NCBI GenBank assembly: GCA_008973525.1
Contig: WACJ01000248.1
Coordinates: 372,001-436,000, forward strand
Reading direction: 5' to 3'
From: Stenopsyche tienmushanensis
Taxonomy: Eukaryota > Arthropoda > Insecta > Trichoptera > Stenopsychidae
Length of the DNA stretch: 64,000 nucleotides
In this document: positions 24,901 to 36,275 of the stretch, in pieces
Numbering within the stretch: the first letter of the stretch is position 1
How the letters are laid out: the number at the start of each line of letters is the position of its first letter
Program-made: the position numbers and the translations under genes
Notes under the pieces: generated by a model
What the model was told of the DNA's origin: nothing
Databases searched by the model: none
The model's input: only the letters and a program-made list of their open reading frames with translations

Positions 24901-25545
24901 TAGCATTTTCGGAGGGATTCCGAAACTTTTTGCTTAATATATCAACGGCAATTCCAAGGAAATTATCAACGAATGCGCTGTCTTGTTCTTTCATTACCAT
25001 GCGTTTCCACTGTTCGTACGACTGAAAAGCTAAAATATGAAGCGTTTTATATTAAAATATATCGAAATTAACGGTTTTAATGTGCTGTCACTTCAAGGTA
25101 TGCGTTTCAAATAAATAAATCACCTCTTTTATGTGCATCGGTTATGGATTGGTCGTCAACGCCCAAAAACATTGCCAAAACTTTATCGTCTTGTAAAACC
25201 GAAAGAGAATTTAACGCTTCTATCGGTAAATGTTCCACGTGGAGCAATAGCTTCGGGCATACTATTATCAATTGCAGCTTTGCTTTGGCCAACTGTTTGA
25301 CTTTGGGATTCTCAGGAATCGAATCGGTGACGTCTTCAACGTGTAGATGTACGATTCTAAAAATATTTAAATCGTTTATAAAATGACAACGAATAAATAC
25401 GTTCATAACGCAATTGCTCGAATGATTACTTGTAATGTTGACGGGCTCGTTCTGACATCATTTTATTAAAGCACGTTATGAGATATTCCACCCATAGTCC
25501 CGCTTCGGGGCTTTCTCTGCTCGATACAATAATAATGTTCTCCAT
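21943..25545 (-). CDS. stumps: Stumps / Dof (BCAP-BANK family FGF-receptor adaptor), complete
   Basis: Cytoplasmic adaptor that links FGF receptors to Ras/MAPK in mesoderm and trachea (Drosophila knowledge). Exons: 25545-25430, 25356-25124, 25029-24869, 24790-24646, 24574-24423, 24353-24221, 23903-23713, 23629-22798, 22717-22640, 22413-22331, 22263-21943. Phases join throughout: 2,445 nt, 814 residues. Order: TIR-like part (1-116, IIIVSSRESPEAGLWVEYL), DBB region (117-313, SYEQWKRMVMKEQDSAFVD), ankyrin segment (314-377, LLHFAARFGLERL), Ser/Thr-rich linker, coiled coil (about 608-634) and an acidic tail. The C-terminus carries YLIPPPPRP (Tyr733) and YINMSPA (Tyr808), fitting SH2/SH3 ligands. 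Start: the first ATG after the AG acceptor at 25548; a 5' UTR exon must lie upstream. The exon 8 donor could also be at 22809, in the same phase. Confidence 0.92.
22498..22585 (+). mobile_element. Mariner N-terminal fragment in stumps intron
   Basis: The stretch GAGCTGCTGAACATCACGGT, CGACCAAATGAGC, CCAGAAATGATGAAGAAAAT is a diverged copy of the mariner segment at 32875-32960, where it encodes SCQDEHRNIRPND. No TIR is near, so it is an isolated scrap. Confidence 0.5.
23713..23903 (-). CDS. stumps: stumps ankyrin exon
   Basis: Reads VDEYPTLLHFAARFGLERLC, WQLLECPGGEAACDTRN, then LTPADLAQAHGFPEIATVLR. This is two ankyrin-type helices-and-turns, as in Dof and BCAP. Bounded by TTTGTAG and a GTTGGT donor. 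Confidence 0.9.
23990..24125 (-). mobile_element. Mariner-chunk repeat (family B) in stumps intron
   Basis: Contains GCGGTCTAAAAAGTGGACCG, ATTGGACACACAGACCTT and GGACTTTTTATAA. This is the same unit as at 27425-27920, 36445-36600 and others. In the opposite strand it reads as mariner transposase residue runs. It lies between the ankyrin exon and the previous exon. Confidence 0.6.
24423..25545 (-). CDS. stumps: stumps exons 1-5: TIR-like and DBB region
   Basis: Exon 1 encodes MENIIIVSSRESPEAG and LWVEYLITCFNKMM. Exon 2 has VKQLAKAKLQLIIVCPKLL and VLAMFLGVDDQS, the conserved core strands of the TIR-like fold shared with BCAP. Exons 3-5 give the DBB (Dof/BCAP/BANK) part, including MKEQDSAFVDNFLGIAVDIL and PYTLQFDVPD. 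The DBB module mediates dimerisation and receptor contact in Dof (family knowledge). Confidence 0.9.
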
Positions 25546-26239
25546 TTCTGAAAACAAAAGTTAAATATATTCGTACGGATTATAACAATACGATAAGTTA
25601 TATATATATAACAACGTCGACAACAAAAACAATTAAATCATAAATTGAGTAATTAATTTGTTTATCTTTTAAAAATGAACTTTGTCGACAAAGTCCATGG
25701 CATAAACGGACATAATAACGTCTGACGTTTTCAATACGTTTCAAATGGTTTAATATATTGAATGTTTGGGTGTTTACGCTGTACCGTAGCAGAACACAGG
25801 TGAATTGAATCATCCCATTTTCAATAAACGAGTATTCAACGCAGGTCCAAATAAAATACGTGACTAACTGGGAATAAGGCAAATAAAAAAATGTTTATAT
25901 TTGAAACGCGTACAGCGTAAATAGTCTTTGGATTGCATTGATTATCTGTCGTAATATATAAAATTATTGTATAAATTGTTCGAGGTGATATATTTGGTGG
26001 ATTTGTAACGTTTGATTAACGACGTCAGGACATCGGTGGATCCCAACGGGCAGATTTGTCAGTATTTTTTTGCTACACTGTCTTCTCGCTCGTGACTCAT
26101 AATCACATGGCATCAAAAAAAATCATTCGGCACACAAATGTGTTGAAAACATCTCGCCGGCATCGCCAAATCACACGTTATGTAGACGTCGACGACACAA
26201 ACGTTTTGAATTGCGGGCCACTTTTTATATTAATAGAAA

Positions 26240-26428
26240 TTAATTGGATTCCGTGGGAACGAAGGCGATCGGATCTGAAGCGACGCACAATGGACAGCTT
26301 TTCAGCAGGTCGTCAACCTGGAACGGGATGGATTGTATGTAATATCCGGAGTCATACAGCGGGTCAAAATTCGCATCGTCGGACCGGATGAGGCTGCTCC
26401 ACTTTGCGCGCCGATCGCCCCGAGCCAA
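26240..26428 (-). other. Short open frame upstream of stumps, possible 5' exon or uORF
   Basis: Sixty-two residues with balanced codons and a complex composition (DDANFDPLYDSGYYIQ, KSCPLCVASDPIAFVP) and a stop. No GT in it has the phase needed to join the first stumps coding exon without a stop. It may therefore be leader sequence or an upstream ORF rather than coding N-terminus. The region sits about 700-900 bp above the stumps ATG, where a promoter or UTR exon is expected. Confidence 0.25.
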
Positions 26429-27424
26429 TTTCGTCCTTTGCAGCTGAAGGCTTCCGCCGTCGCGTCGTTTTGACAGCTGTCAATTTATTCAAATATTCCA
26501 TTGAATTTTAATGAGATTTAATGGATGCGATGCGATGGCATACGAAATATATATGGCGCGTCTTGACTGCTTAAAAAGGCACTGGGGCGTTGTCCTTGGC
26601 GCCACGAACAGACTGAATCCTTGATTATTTTATATTATATATTTTTTACAATTTATATAATCATCGAATACTTTAAATTAACGGTCGAATATTTGCATAT
26701 TATCGCTTTATATTTGAATTTCGCGCCGAAATTTGTATGACAAATATGCAATAAATTTTATTAAAATAATTTTTGGAGGGGGATTTATATTATTATTTTT
26801 GGCATACATTTGTATGATGCATTGTGTGCAATTGTATGATGCATTTGTGCAAATATCATGCAGTTATCATCTTTACATGGAAGTTTAGATGGACTCTGCG
26901 CATGCAAATATTCAAATCACACTTTAAATCGCATTAATTTGAATGAAAATATTTAACGGGAGTTAAAAAAATAATAAAAGGGAAGAAGAGGGGATAGCAC
27001 AATTGATAGTGTAAGTGAAGCAACATACTGTTAAGCAGACGGCGAGCGCATCCTCGTCGCGAGGAGTGTGAGGAGCGAGTGCCTGGTGAGGTGGCGGTGG
27101 GTGGTGGGTGAGTGGTGGGTGGAGGGGAGTTGGGAAGGAAGCAATGGTCGCGTCGTCTAGGCGCCCGATAAGGAGTGACGCCAACTGTGCTCGAATCCCT
27201 GGGACTTGCCTCGGCAGACGGCGTTTATGCAAATCTCGAAAAACACCAAATCGTGATTAGCGATCACATCTCTCTTTCGCTCGAGCAACGGAAGCGCCTT
27301 CATAACTAACTCACATACTAATCTCTCAATTTATGTGCACAAACACAATGACCCATTCTTCGGCGCGCTCTTGAATTACAATGCGACATCGAAATTCAGC
27401 TGAAGGCATCGCCAAACGATCGCT

Positions 27425-27920
27425 ACACAACAACAATATTTTCGACGGATTGTAAAATTTAAACAACCCACCCGCGATCAGTCTTCTTCGGACACACAGG
27501 CGCTCGTTGCACGAGCATGGCGTCCGAACGCGAGGCGCTAATTCGTCGTATCGGCGATCCGAAAAACGGACCATTTGGACACTGCAAGGCTTTTAGCGAC
27601 ATATTCGGTGATAAATGCGTACCCGGGGCTTTTTATGATCTGTACGTTTACGAAAATATAGCTAGTTTCAAAGTTGAAAACGAGCGATGCAAAAACTCGG
27701 CTTTATTGCTGTGAAACATCGCCAAAAACTCGATTGAACGATACAGTTTTTGTTCCATTATGAGCAATCGTGGCACTCATCTTGCACACAGTTTTTTCGT
27801 GTCCGAATTTTTAGTCAATATGCGATGAACAGCACTTTTTGAAATGCCTAACCATGTCTGCTAGCCAATGTAAGCCCTATACACTTTCGACAATAAGTTT
27901 AGAAACGCCTAGCTTTTGAA
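27425..27920 (-). mobile_element. Mariner-chunk repeat (family B), long copy
   Basis: On the minus strand the segment 27840-27690 corresponds to a decayed mariner helix-turn-helix and linker (compare MRKLCARWVPRM, EQKQRR, NKAEFLHR at 44110-44250). It is followed by the shared unit AACCGGTCC/GGACCGCTG and GACGCCAT. The plus-strand frame starting at 27517 (MASEREALIRRIGDPKNG) is only the antisense reading. Confidence 0.65.
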
Positions 27921-28119
27921 AAACAGCAATGAACCGCTACAAATAATTTATTTTAAACTATTTTACGCTAAATAAATGAAGGTGCATTGAATTTTGTTAT
28001 ATAAATTATAATAATTTTAAAAATATCGTTTGAAATTTGAAAGATAATATAATTAAATTTATTAAACAAACATAAAAATTGAGCTAATTATACTATACCT
28101 ATATTATTTGAGAAAAGGC

Positions 28120-28320
28120 AAACAATAAGTTGGCAAAGTTTTATCGCAATCCAACGAACGGTATGGCAGCGCATTAAATACCGACAAACAAACAATGATT
28201 TTTATATATTAGACTATGCCCATGTTACTCGCGGAATCCTTAGCGGTAAGTGGACGAAGTTTTATCGCAATCCGATGAACGGTATGGCAGCGCATTTCGA
28301 ACGAACAAAACCCAATTCAT
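28120..28320 (-). repeat. Dispersed repeat A, tandem dimer
   Basis: Two units with AGTTTTATCGCAATCCGATG, AACGGTATGGCAGCGCATT, and GTTACTCGCGGAATCCTTAG between them. It directly adjoins the maT tail at 28370, as it does in the Rsf1 intron. Confidence 0.7.
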
Positions 28321-28369
28321 TTTTGAAGTTGATAAATTTGGGTTAACGCTATCGATCGATTTATATGAG

Positions 28370-28690
28370 ACGCAGTTGGCAGCACATTCGGGATTCCTCA
28401 TCAACGAGTTAAAAAGCGGATCTATGCATATAAACCGCAAACAATTGATGCCCTCAGAATTAACATAACGAACGCCATCCAGCAAATTCAGCCAGATTTA
28501 TGCGAAAATTGGACTTACCGAATACGCGCCACCGAGCAAAACCGCGGCGGACAATCGAACGACGTTATATTCAATACTAAATGCCGTATAATATTCTTTC
28601 AAATAGATGTAAAAATTAAGCGGATATCTTACACAAAACTTATTTTATTTACATTTAAAAATCGAGCGTCTTTATAAAAATATATAAAGA
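28370..28690 (+). mobile_element. maT-type transposase C-terminal remnant with right TIR
   Basis: Plus strand reads QTIDALRINITNAIQQIQ-like and PDLCENWTYRIRATEQNRG, which resembles the end of maT/IS630-mariner transposases (IDALKANI...RPE...NW..R). It is followed at about 28660 by AAAAATCGAGCGTCTTTATA, the same terminal repeat as the element at 4364-4931. Broken by stops. Confidence 0.6.
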
Positions 28691-30614
28691 CCGTACACTT
28701 TCGATATTTAACTGTTTTATGGTATTGATTGCTTTGGTTTGACAATTTTGCTCAAGAAATACTTGTTTAAAAGATGATAAAATCATGCTGTATAGAATTT
28801 ATAACAGTTTTTATATTGATTTATTAGGTGATCCCATATAAAATGTCGTTTTTTTTTTGTTGTTGTTATTATTTTGAAATTTTCTATTAGTTAGTCTCCG
28901 ATTTGCGAATGATTAAATCTGTTTGATTTGCTTCAATTTAACAGCGAGGACATCATCGTCTATCTCTCATGGGACACCACCATCTGCCACATTTAACACT
29001 TGAATCTTGGCATCGTAATTCATTCTTCGGAATTTTATAAGCCATCTTTGACATTAACGAACATCTAATGTATCACATAATGCTTCACAAACGTTTTAAG
29101 TGGCTGTTGTTGCCAAGTTTTTTTCAAAAAAGAAAAACTTCACATATAAAATTGCCATCGCACAATTAGACACACTTTTATAAATAACAGATTGTCGAAT
29201 CCAGATGTGCAACAATTCAGATTTAACACTGAATATCATTAAGCATTCTATAGACCGTCAAATACCCCGAAGCACTTCAGGCCACGATTGTGTTGTTAAT
29301 GTTCTGCAGTTTATTAACGGTAATTTTTTAAGCACCCATATGTAAAATTCAATCGTTATGCCAACTATAATAAAATCAATATTCATAATAATGATGAGCC
29401 AATTCCAAATAGGGGTCAAATTGATCATTTTAAACAATAAGTCATCATATAACCAGCGTCGTTATCGTCCACAATTATCAAAATACAACGGTGAATTTAG
29501 ATTGTATTTATTTTTAAGATCTTCAATGGCAAAAAAACGCGCAAAAAGATTGTTATAATCATCACGTATCAATTTTTTGCATTGTCTGTATATTCTAAGT
29601 ATTTTTTCTGTGGAATCGCTGCTTAAATCATGATGATCTTCAACACCACATTGCTAATTAAATCATGTTATGGTTTTCAATTATCCTCCTTGAATTTGGT
29701 TGTACGCCCATCTTCGGATTTATTTTAAGCGACAGGTCTGCACTATCAAAATATTAAAACGAAAGAAGATCTAAGAAAATCAAATGATTAGTGTTGTTTT
29801 CAGAAAAATCTTAACTTTGGTTTTTAAAGTTTAAATCGGATAAAAGGACTTTAAAAGATTACCATGAATCAAAACGACCGTCAAAATTCAACAACAATCT
29901 GCTCAAAATTCTATTTAACACAGATTTTCGAAGAGACATTGCTAAAACTCTCATATTAGGTCATCCCGAAAGAAATCCATTTTTTTGTTTTTCAACTTAT
30001 AACGTCATTTTATTAATTTTTTCACACAAGCTAATATAAAATATAATTACCTTTATGATTAACAACTAACTACCATCTTTCCTGCAAGTTTTCAATCAAA
30101 TTCTTATAGAAACTGGATGGTTTCGACTCTAAATTTTTTGTAATTTTTTTTTTTTTTATCTTCTAATAAATCGGGCAAAGTTAATAATCAAAATGCGCTA
30201 AATCTTGCAAATATGGAGAATACGATAGAACAATTCGCAGTTTAGTTGTTTTGTTTTTTCAATTATTGTCATACTGTAAAACAATTCCTCTTTGATTTAA
30301 AAAATTCGATCGTTTTTCTTACAATTTTTATTTGTACGCATCTAATTGTCGACAATAAACGTCCATATTTATCGTTATATATAGCAAATAACTTAATAAT
30401 AAAATAAGATTTATGACAAGAAAATTAATTAAACAAGTTAAATGTTTCCTTCGCACATAATGGATTTCTTTTGGGAGGACCTAATATTATCATATTAAAG
30501 CCAACAATATTTAAAATTGGATATCGTTCTGATCCAGAGAATGAAATATAAATGAAAATTTAATTGAAACGTAACGAAAGAATAAGACCTAAATGTAATG
30601 TTTGAAATCATAAA

Positions 30615-30735
30615 AATTAATATTTGTTTGTTCGTATTTATTACGCTGCCATACCGTTCATCCAATTGCGATAAAACTTTGTCAACTTATAGTTTACATT
30701 TGCGGGAATAACATAGGCACAGTAAAAATATTGTT
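30615..30735 (+). repeat. Dispersed repeat A, single unit
   Basis: ATATTTGTTTGTTCGTATTT, CTGCCATACCGTTCATCCA and GATAAAACTTTGTCAAC match the units at 13650-13870. A weaker relative lies at 31305-31430. Confidence 0.6.
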
Positions 30736-32584
30736 TGTGGACGCAATTTGTTATGCGAGACATACAGCGTATGCACTATGTCGATGCATATTGTTCTGGT
30801 GGGTGCTAAGGTAAATAAGACACCACAACCGTCGATTTGTTATGTATTTGCCAAATGTTCGGTCTTCGGTGGACTATACCGTTAGGTGATAACACACAAA
30901 CGTCATCATTTTAATTCATATCTGAATCAATTCGTTTGGCAATTCAAGTCGCTTTTAAATTCTATGCTTGGCTTCTACTTCCCATACCCAAAGTCAGGGC
31001 AAAAAAATCATAAAACTCTGCGCCAACAAGGCGCCGGCACTTATTCAGCATCCATGAGTCCCACAAGAGACTCGAAATATCGAAAAGAGGTACATTTGAA
31101 TTCTTAATGTGTTGTTAAAGTTAAAGTACGATCGTATCGTATTTTAGAAGTTTTCTTACGTTATTAAAGTCTTTAAAAAGCATCCACACTCCCCATTCAC
31201 ATTTCACCAGGGCAGTATGCGCCAACATGGTGCATCCGCTAAACGTCTCGCAAAACAAATTGCGTACACAAACAATGATTGTGCTAATTCAAAAACTTAC
31301 TTGGGTACGCGCCCAATAGCTCACCAAAGTTTCATCGCGATCAAATGAATGATATAGGAACGTATACGGGACAAACTAACTAACAGACATACTTAACACA
31401 GATATTCATTTTTTTATATATAAGATTAATTTCGATGTATTAAAATTAAAATTTATTTTTGACAATCAGAGAGATTGAATTTAATATTAAAGGATAAACG
31501 TCCAAGTTTAACCAATTGACCTGTGATAACTTATGTCTAATGTCTTTCTTTCCGATCCCTCAGACATATGGAATTGTATTTTCGAATGTGATGACCCTGT
31601 ATACCATTATCAGAAATATTTTTATCATTTGGGCTTCCACGAAAGCACAGCGGATCGGAATGGACATAAATTTAATAATTTGACAGCTGCTGACACCGCA
31701 TTTTTATAAAGTGCATAGATGCACGTGCGTGTGTTGATGCGCGCGCAGCGGTACTAACACCATTTTTAGAACTATTGATTATTTTTCTTCGCAGCTTAAA
31801 TATCCGGATAATGTAACTGGAAGCTTACACAACACGGACGATTGTTTTTGTAAAAGGATCTGCATTATTTCTTCATAATGTGTTTGTCGCGTTTGTTGAA
31901 CTTCTTTCCTATGCTCGATGAGCACGTCCCGTTGGACCGTGCTTGCTTTTTAATGAGCGATTAGTATGATTCTCGTTCTGCACATGATTGTGAATCATCT
32001 TGTGTTCGGACAATAACGTCAATCGACTAGCTGCGATCATCATCAATCAACATCCTCGAGGAGCCGAATCGACCGGGCTAAGAAAATTCGCAGCCAAGGA
32101 CAGTCGCCGACATACAAATGGCCTAATTAAAACATCTACAAGACCCAAATTTAACACTGACATATTTACGATCGACAATGGGCGAGCAGGGAGCTGCGAC
32201 AAGGGTCTGAACCTCAGAAGCTGGGAATCCTTTTGATGTTCCAGGTTATTTGAACAAGCCAGCATCAACGACGCAATCCAGATTGCCACCTATTCTGATT
32301 TGTGGCGTCATTAAAGGTAAGTTCAAAAGCCATTCGCCACTCAACATATTGGATAAACAAACTTTTTGCTTGTATACCACATGTTCCACTTTTAATCCAG
32401 AACAGTTCATAACCCGACGTTTAAAAGTGTGAGTACCGCCATACGGACCGTTCGGGATCGATGACTCCCAGCGCTGAAGTCTACACGATTAACCAGGCCA
32501 AGTGTTTTTAAATTTGCCAATATTTTATAAATCAAAGCTTATAAGCTGCAGGCCCGTTTAAAACTTAATACGAATTTATAGCCA

Positions 32585-33650
32585 AAATGCCGCAAAAAGT
32601 CCTAAACGAAGAGGGAGTGGCTACAAGGTCTGTGTGTGCCTAATCGGTCCGCTTTTCGGACGGCTGTCATGACGAATGAGAAACTTGCGATCGGACGCCA
32701 TGACTAAACATATTCACAGAATATGATCTAAATCACCCGTGCCCTGTGTCGTCCAGTAATCCAAAACGACCCAGCGACAAGCCAAAGGAAAAGTGGAAAA
32801 TCGGCTCCCAAGAAGGCGAAGACTTCCCATTCCCACTGCTCTTCCGTTTACAACAGGGTAGCAGAATTTAAGCAAGGCCATATGAGCTGCCAAGATGAAC
32901 ATCGTAATATTCGACCAAATGACCACGCCAGAATTGATGAAAAAAGTCCACAAAACAATATTGGACACATGGTAAACATTTGAAAAAGTGCTGTACGTCG
33001 CATATTGACTGGAAATTTGGACTTGAAAAAGCTATTTGGCGATGTTTTACAGCAATAAAGCCGAGTTTTAGAATCAATTCATAAGCATGGACGAAACATG
33101 GATCCATCGCTTCACATCGAAGACAAAGGAACATGACCCCAAGTACGCATTTATTACCGAAAATGCCGTTAAAAGCCCTAAAAGAAGACCACAAGATCTA
33201 TGTCCAACCGGTCCGCTTCTCGGACCGTTGATACGACGGACGAGCGTCTCGCAATCGGACGACATGCCCGAACATAGTCTGCGTTCATTAACGGATCTCA
33301 ACACGGACATTCCGAAATCAGGGAAAATCTAAACCTGAACAGCGAAGCCTCGAAGCAGTGTCAGATTTTTTGCTTCCTCGTGCACCCTATTCGCTAGATT
33401 TATCTCCCTCTGATCATTTTTTTTACTAAACTCAAAAAAATGGTTCGGTGGTAAGAGATTTGCCAACAATGAAGAGGTGGAGTCTGCAATTGATGATTTT
33501 TGAGGAGCTCGTCGGTTCGCACTATAAACAGGGTGTTGAAGTTTTTCTTCGCTATGTCGGATACTTCTGGAGCTACCGAACTGATCTGATTTATATATAC
33601 TTGGAACTGATCCGGAACGAAAACCGAAAAGAAAAAAAATAACGATTTGG
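32585..33650 (+). mobile_element. Dead mariner transposon, longest copy
   Basis: Pieces in order: a shared family-B unit (32585-32720), N-terminal RVAEFKQGHMSCQDEHRNI-like sequence (about 32860-32930), KKVHKTILD (32938), AMFYSNKAEF then MDETWIHRFTSKTKEHDP (33040-33135), and the C-terminal LPRAPYSLDLSPSDHFF (33380-33425) with its following helix to about 33640. The order matches a mariner transposase. Frameshifts, stops and a missing middle make it inactive. It ends less than 100 bases from the stop codon of the gene at 33729. Confidence 0.8.
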
Positions 33651-33728
33651 AGCCCTGTAATAATTAACGATCGCGGGAGGTCCTCGCTTTTCTCCGGCCA
33701 CTCGCTGCTCGAAATCGGCGCACTTCAA

Positions 33729-34798
33729 TCAACTGTCTGCATATGGCTCTAAATGTATTTTTATTGTGCGATTATTAAAATCGATCAAAGCTTTTAAAGC
33801 TTCATTTATCACCTCGCCATTAATGCGTTTCGATGCATAAATATTTTGCTGGAATTCAGGCTCGCGAACAATAGCCGTTTGAGATTTGCCATACGTTACT
33901 ATTACATTTAAATTCCGGCGCTTATTTTTAAGTCGGAATGCTTCTCGAATAAACAATGAAATCGGGAACACTTTGGATGATCGGGACATACCTTTCATGC
34001 TGGGGCATCTGACTCTCTTCTTCTTCTGCGATGGGCATGTGGAAATGCTGCCGATCGGCACCGGAGGGTCGCTGCAGTGGAGAGTGGTTATGTGATGCGT
34101 CTTCTTGGTGATTCTCTTGATGCTGTTGGTCGAGCAGACTGGAGATCCGTCGGTGGTGATCTTCGGCGCTATCTCCTGAGGAACTTGACTGGGTACCTCG
34201 GTGACTTTGAGTAAATTTTTCGTCGATCTATCCCGTGTCAGATAAGCTCCGATGGAGTGTCTTCGTCTGCCGTTGCCTGCTAGAGGCATGGTGTAGAAGA
34301 CTTCTTCGTTTTCATCGTGGCTCTTCTTTTTGATGACGTGTCTGAATTCTGAAGCGTTTCTGGCGTGGGCAAATCGACGATGAGATCTCACGCTGAAGAG
34401 AGCGCAATGATCAGCCGGAGCTATGTCTGACGGTCGAGGCTCACCCTGCAAGATTGCTTGAGCATCTTGTGGACAAGCAGCGTTTGCAGACAGCGACCTC
34501 AGCAACGATCTGAAGCTCCTCCTCGTGGATTGCCCCCTAGGCGATTGACAGCCATTCGGTACCAAATAATGATTCTTGGACAAGACGTCCGAATAGACCG
34601 GAGGCTCAGTGCTGTTCGGATCGAAGTTTGTGATTTTGCTGAAGGACTCCGAATTTCCAAGACTGCTCGGAGGAGACAAGGGAGAGGCACCATCAGTCGA
34701 GCTGCTGGTGCTAATTTTCAAAGTGCGAGGTCGAAAAGCTCTTGTGCGTTCGCGCTTTGGAGATTCTTCACTCGGCACAGTAAAATATGATGGATTAT
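33729..34798 (-). CDS. Terminal exon of unrecognised basic Ser/Arg-rich protein
   Basis: A 355-residue reading frame after a strong acceptor (TTTTGTTTTGCAG at 34799), phase 1, starting NPSYFTVPSEESPKRERTR. It has Ser/Pro-rich runs, RSFRSLLRSLS, a basophilic-kinase-like RRRHSIG, a basic KKKRVR and a Lys/Arg-rich C-terminal part ending IHLEPYADS. I recognise no domain, signal peptide or membrane segment. It is probably intracellular and perhaps nuclear, judging only from composition. It looks real: length, codon use, the sharp splice acceptor and a GC content above its surroundings. The continuation upstream to 34928 is read-through into the intron. No AATAAA is seen between the stop and the mariner directly downstream. 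Confidence 0.7.
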
Positions 34799-35424
34799 CT
34801 GCAAAACAAAATAAGAAATATAGACATTTGAGAGTCATTTGCATAAAATTGCATACATTTCCACTGTGCATATAAAAGAAGACAAACGGACCGTTGTCTT
34901 CGCGACAATTTGAGACCCATATCCGCACAACTTATCCTTTTAAAGAATGCTTGGCATTGAAACAATGGTCTCAAAGCGTTCCTCGACTTCTCAGAATTGT
35001 CCAATTACATATTGACAATAAAAAATAATTTCTCAGAAAAGCACAAAGAATACATGAAGCAGAATCAAAGTCGACCAAGAGATAAATCATAGCCTAATCA
35101 GACATCACCAACTGACATTTGTCATCATTTTAATTGCTGTTATTGTTATGCATTAATTGATATCTCCCTAAGCACTTTTGTTTTAATTAGAACCATCAAT
35201 ATTTATATAATACGACAAAGTATTATCAATAATATTTGCATTTAACAGTACTCTTGCATTGTCATTATTTACATGACCGAGCTATCGAAATTGGGACATT
35301 CACACAAGATTTCCACATTATGATATGTGTCAAGTCAAATGTCGATGACTATTGATTTCGACATAGCATAATATTTATTGAATGATAAAGCGTCAAAGGC
35401 GACTATTACACTAAACAATTTTTA

Positions 35425-35850
35425 AAAAAATGATTGCAAATCGAATTATGTTATTGAAAAAAATCAATTTTGTTTTTTTGTTGCATTGTTTCGAAGTTTA
35501 GACCTTTAAGCATATATCCTCCAAATAAATTTCCAAAATTCCGATTATTTACGGAGTTATAGCTATTTTAGTGACGCAGCAACTACTAGAATAAGATATT
35601 TAAACGCGTTTTTATCGAAACTACTTTTTTCAACACGTTTGACTGATCATATCTCAAATTCTAATTTAGTGATTTGCTTCAAATTTGGTACAAATATTTT
35701 CAATATAGTAAAAAAAATATTTTTAACTGTGAAAAAATAAGGTCAAAAAATGACTTTTTTTAAACAGCCACCATTTTGTGAAAATAAAGTTATTTTTCGT
35801 CTTTGAAGTAAAAACTATAGCGACATCTTTCTTTTTTTACCCCTTATATT
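35425..35850. repeat. Dispersed repeat H
   Basis: Shares with 48355-48720 the runs TTGTTGCATTGTTTCGAAG, CCAAAATTCCGATTATTTAC, GGAGTTATAGCTATTTTAG and, later, CTTCAAATTTGGTACAAA. It is non-coding. In the second copy the repeat abuts a Tc1-like terminal repeat, so it may be subterminal sequence of that family. Confidence 0.55.
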
Positions 35851-35959
35851 TTTTTTTTGTATAAATACATATGTAATAAAATGTCAATAAACACAATATG
35901 TGCCTCTGGACTAGAATATGTACCTACTTAACGCCTTTAGACTTTGAGGTTATCTTAAA

Positions 35960-36200
35960 TCATGAGTTCTCAAACAATTGATGCCCTCAGTGTAAACATA
36001 ACGAACCATCCAGCAAATTCATCCAGATTTATGCGACGGTCATCAAAAACTGGATCTCCCGAATACGTGCCACCGAACAAAGCCGCGGCGAACATTTGAA
36101 CGATAATATAATCCATACTTAATGCCATAAAATATTATTTCAAATTCATTTTTAAAATTAGTAGATATCTTTCACATTTAAATTATTTTATTTATATTTA
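35960..36200 (+). mobile_element. maT-type transposase C-terminal remnant
   Basis: AACAATTGATGCCCTCAGTG, ATGCGACGGTCATCAAAAAC and GAATACGTGCCACCG align with 28440-28600 and encode the QTIDAL...RIRATEQSRG tail. It lies 76 bp before the hAT-like element. Confidence 0.55.
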
Positions 36201-36275
36201 AAAATCTCATAAAAATGACATGGAATATAAAAACGGGTGAGGGCAATTTTTTAAATATAATTTAATATATTTTTG

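Larger units (their letters stand above)
26500..33728. other. Gene-free interval between stumps and the 33.7-kb gene
   Basis: No coding exon can be supported. It contains a G/T-rich low-complexity stretch (27079-27130, GTGGTGGGTG units), mariner-chunk repeats, a repeat-A dimer, a maT transposase tail and a near-complete dead mariner. At 28690-30600, 30740-31300 and 31430-32580 I see only AT-rich sequence and nothing identifiable. Confidence 0.6.

Noticed and set aside
25598..25882. 94-codon minus-strand frame just upstream of the stumps start
   Set aside because: AT-biased composition, no match to Dof/BCAP, and it does not join the first coding exon in a supported way.
27517..27714. Recurrent small protein beginning MASEREALIRR with GPKxGPxGH
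   Set aside because: It is the reverse-strand reading of a mariner-derived repeat that recurs with stops and frameshifts; the sense strand explains it.
34799..34928. Upstream extension of the 33.7-kb exon to a Met at 34928
   Set aside because: A strong pyrimidine tract and CAG acceptor at 34799 shows this part is intronic read-through.
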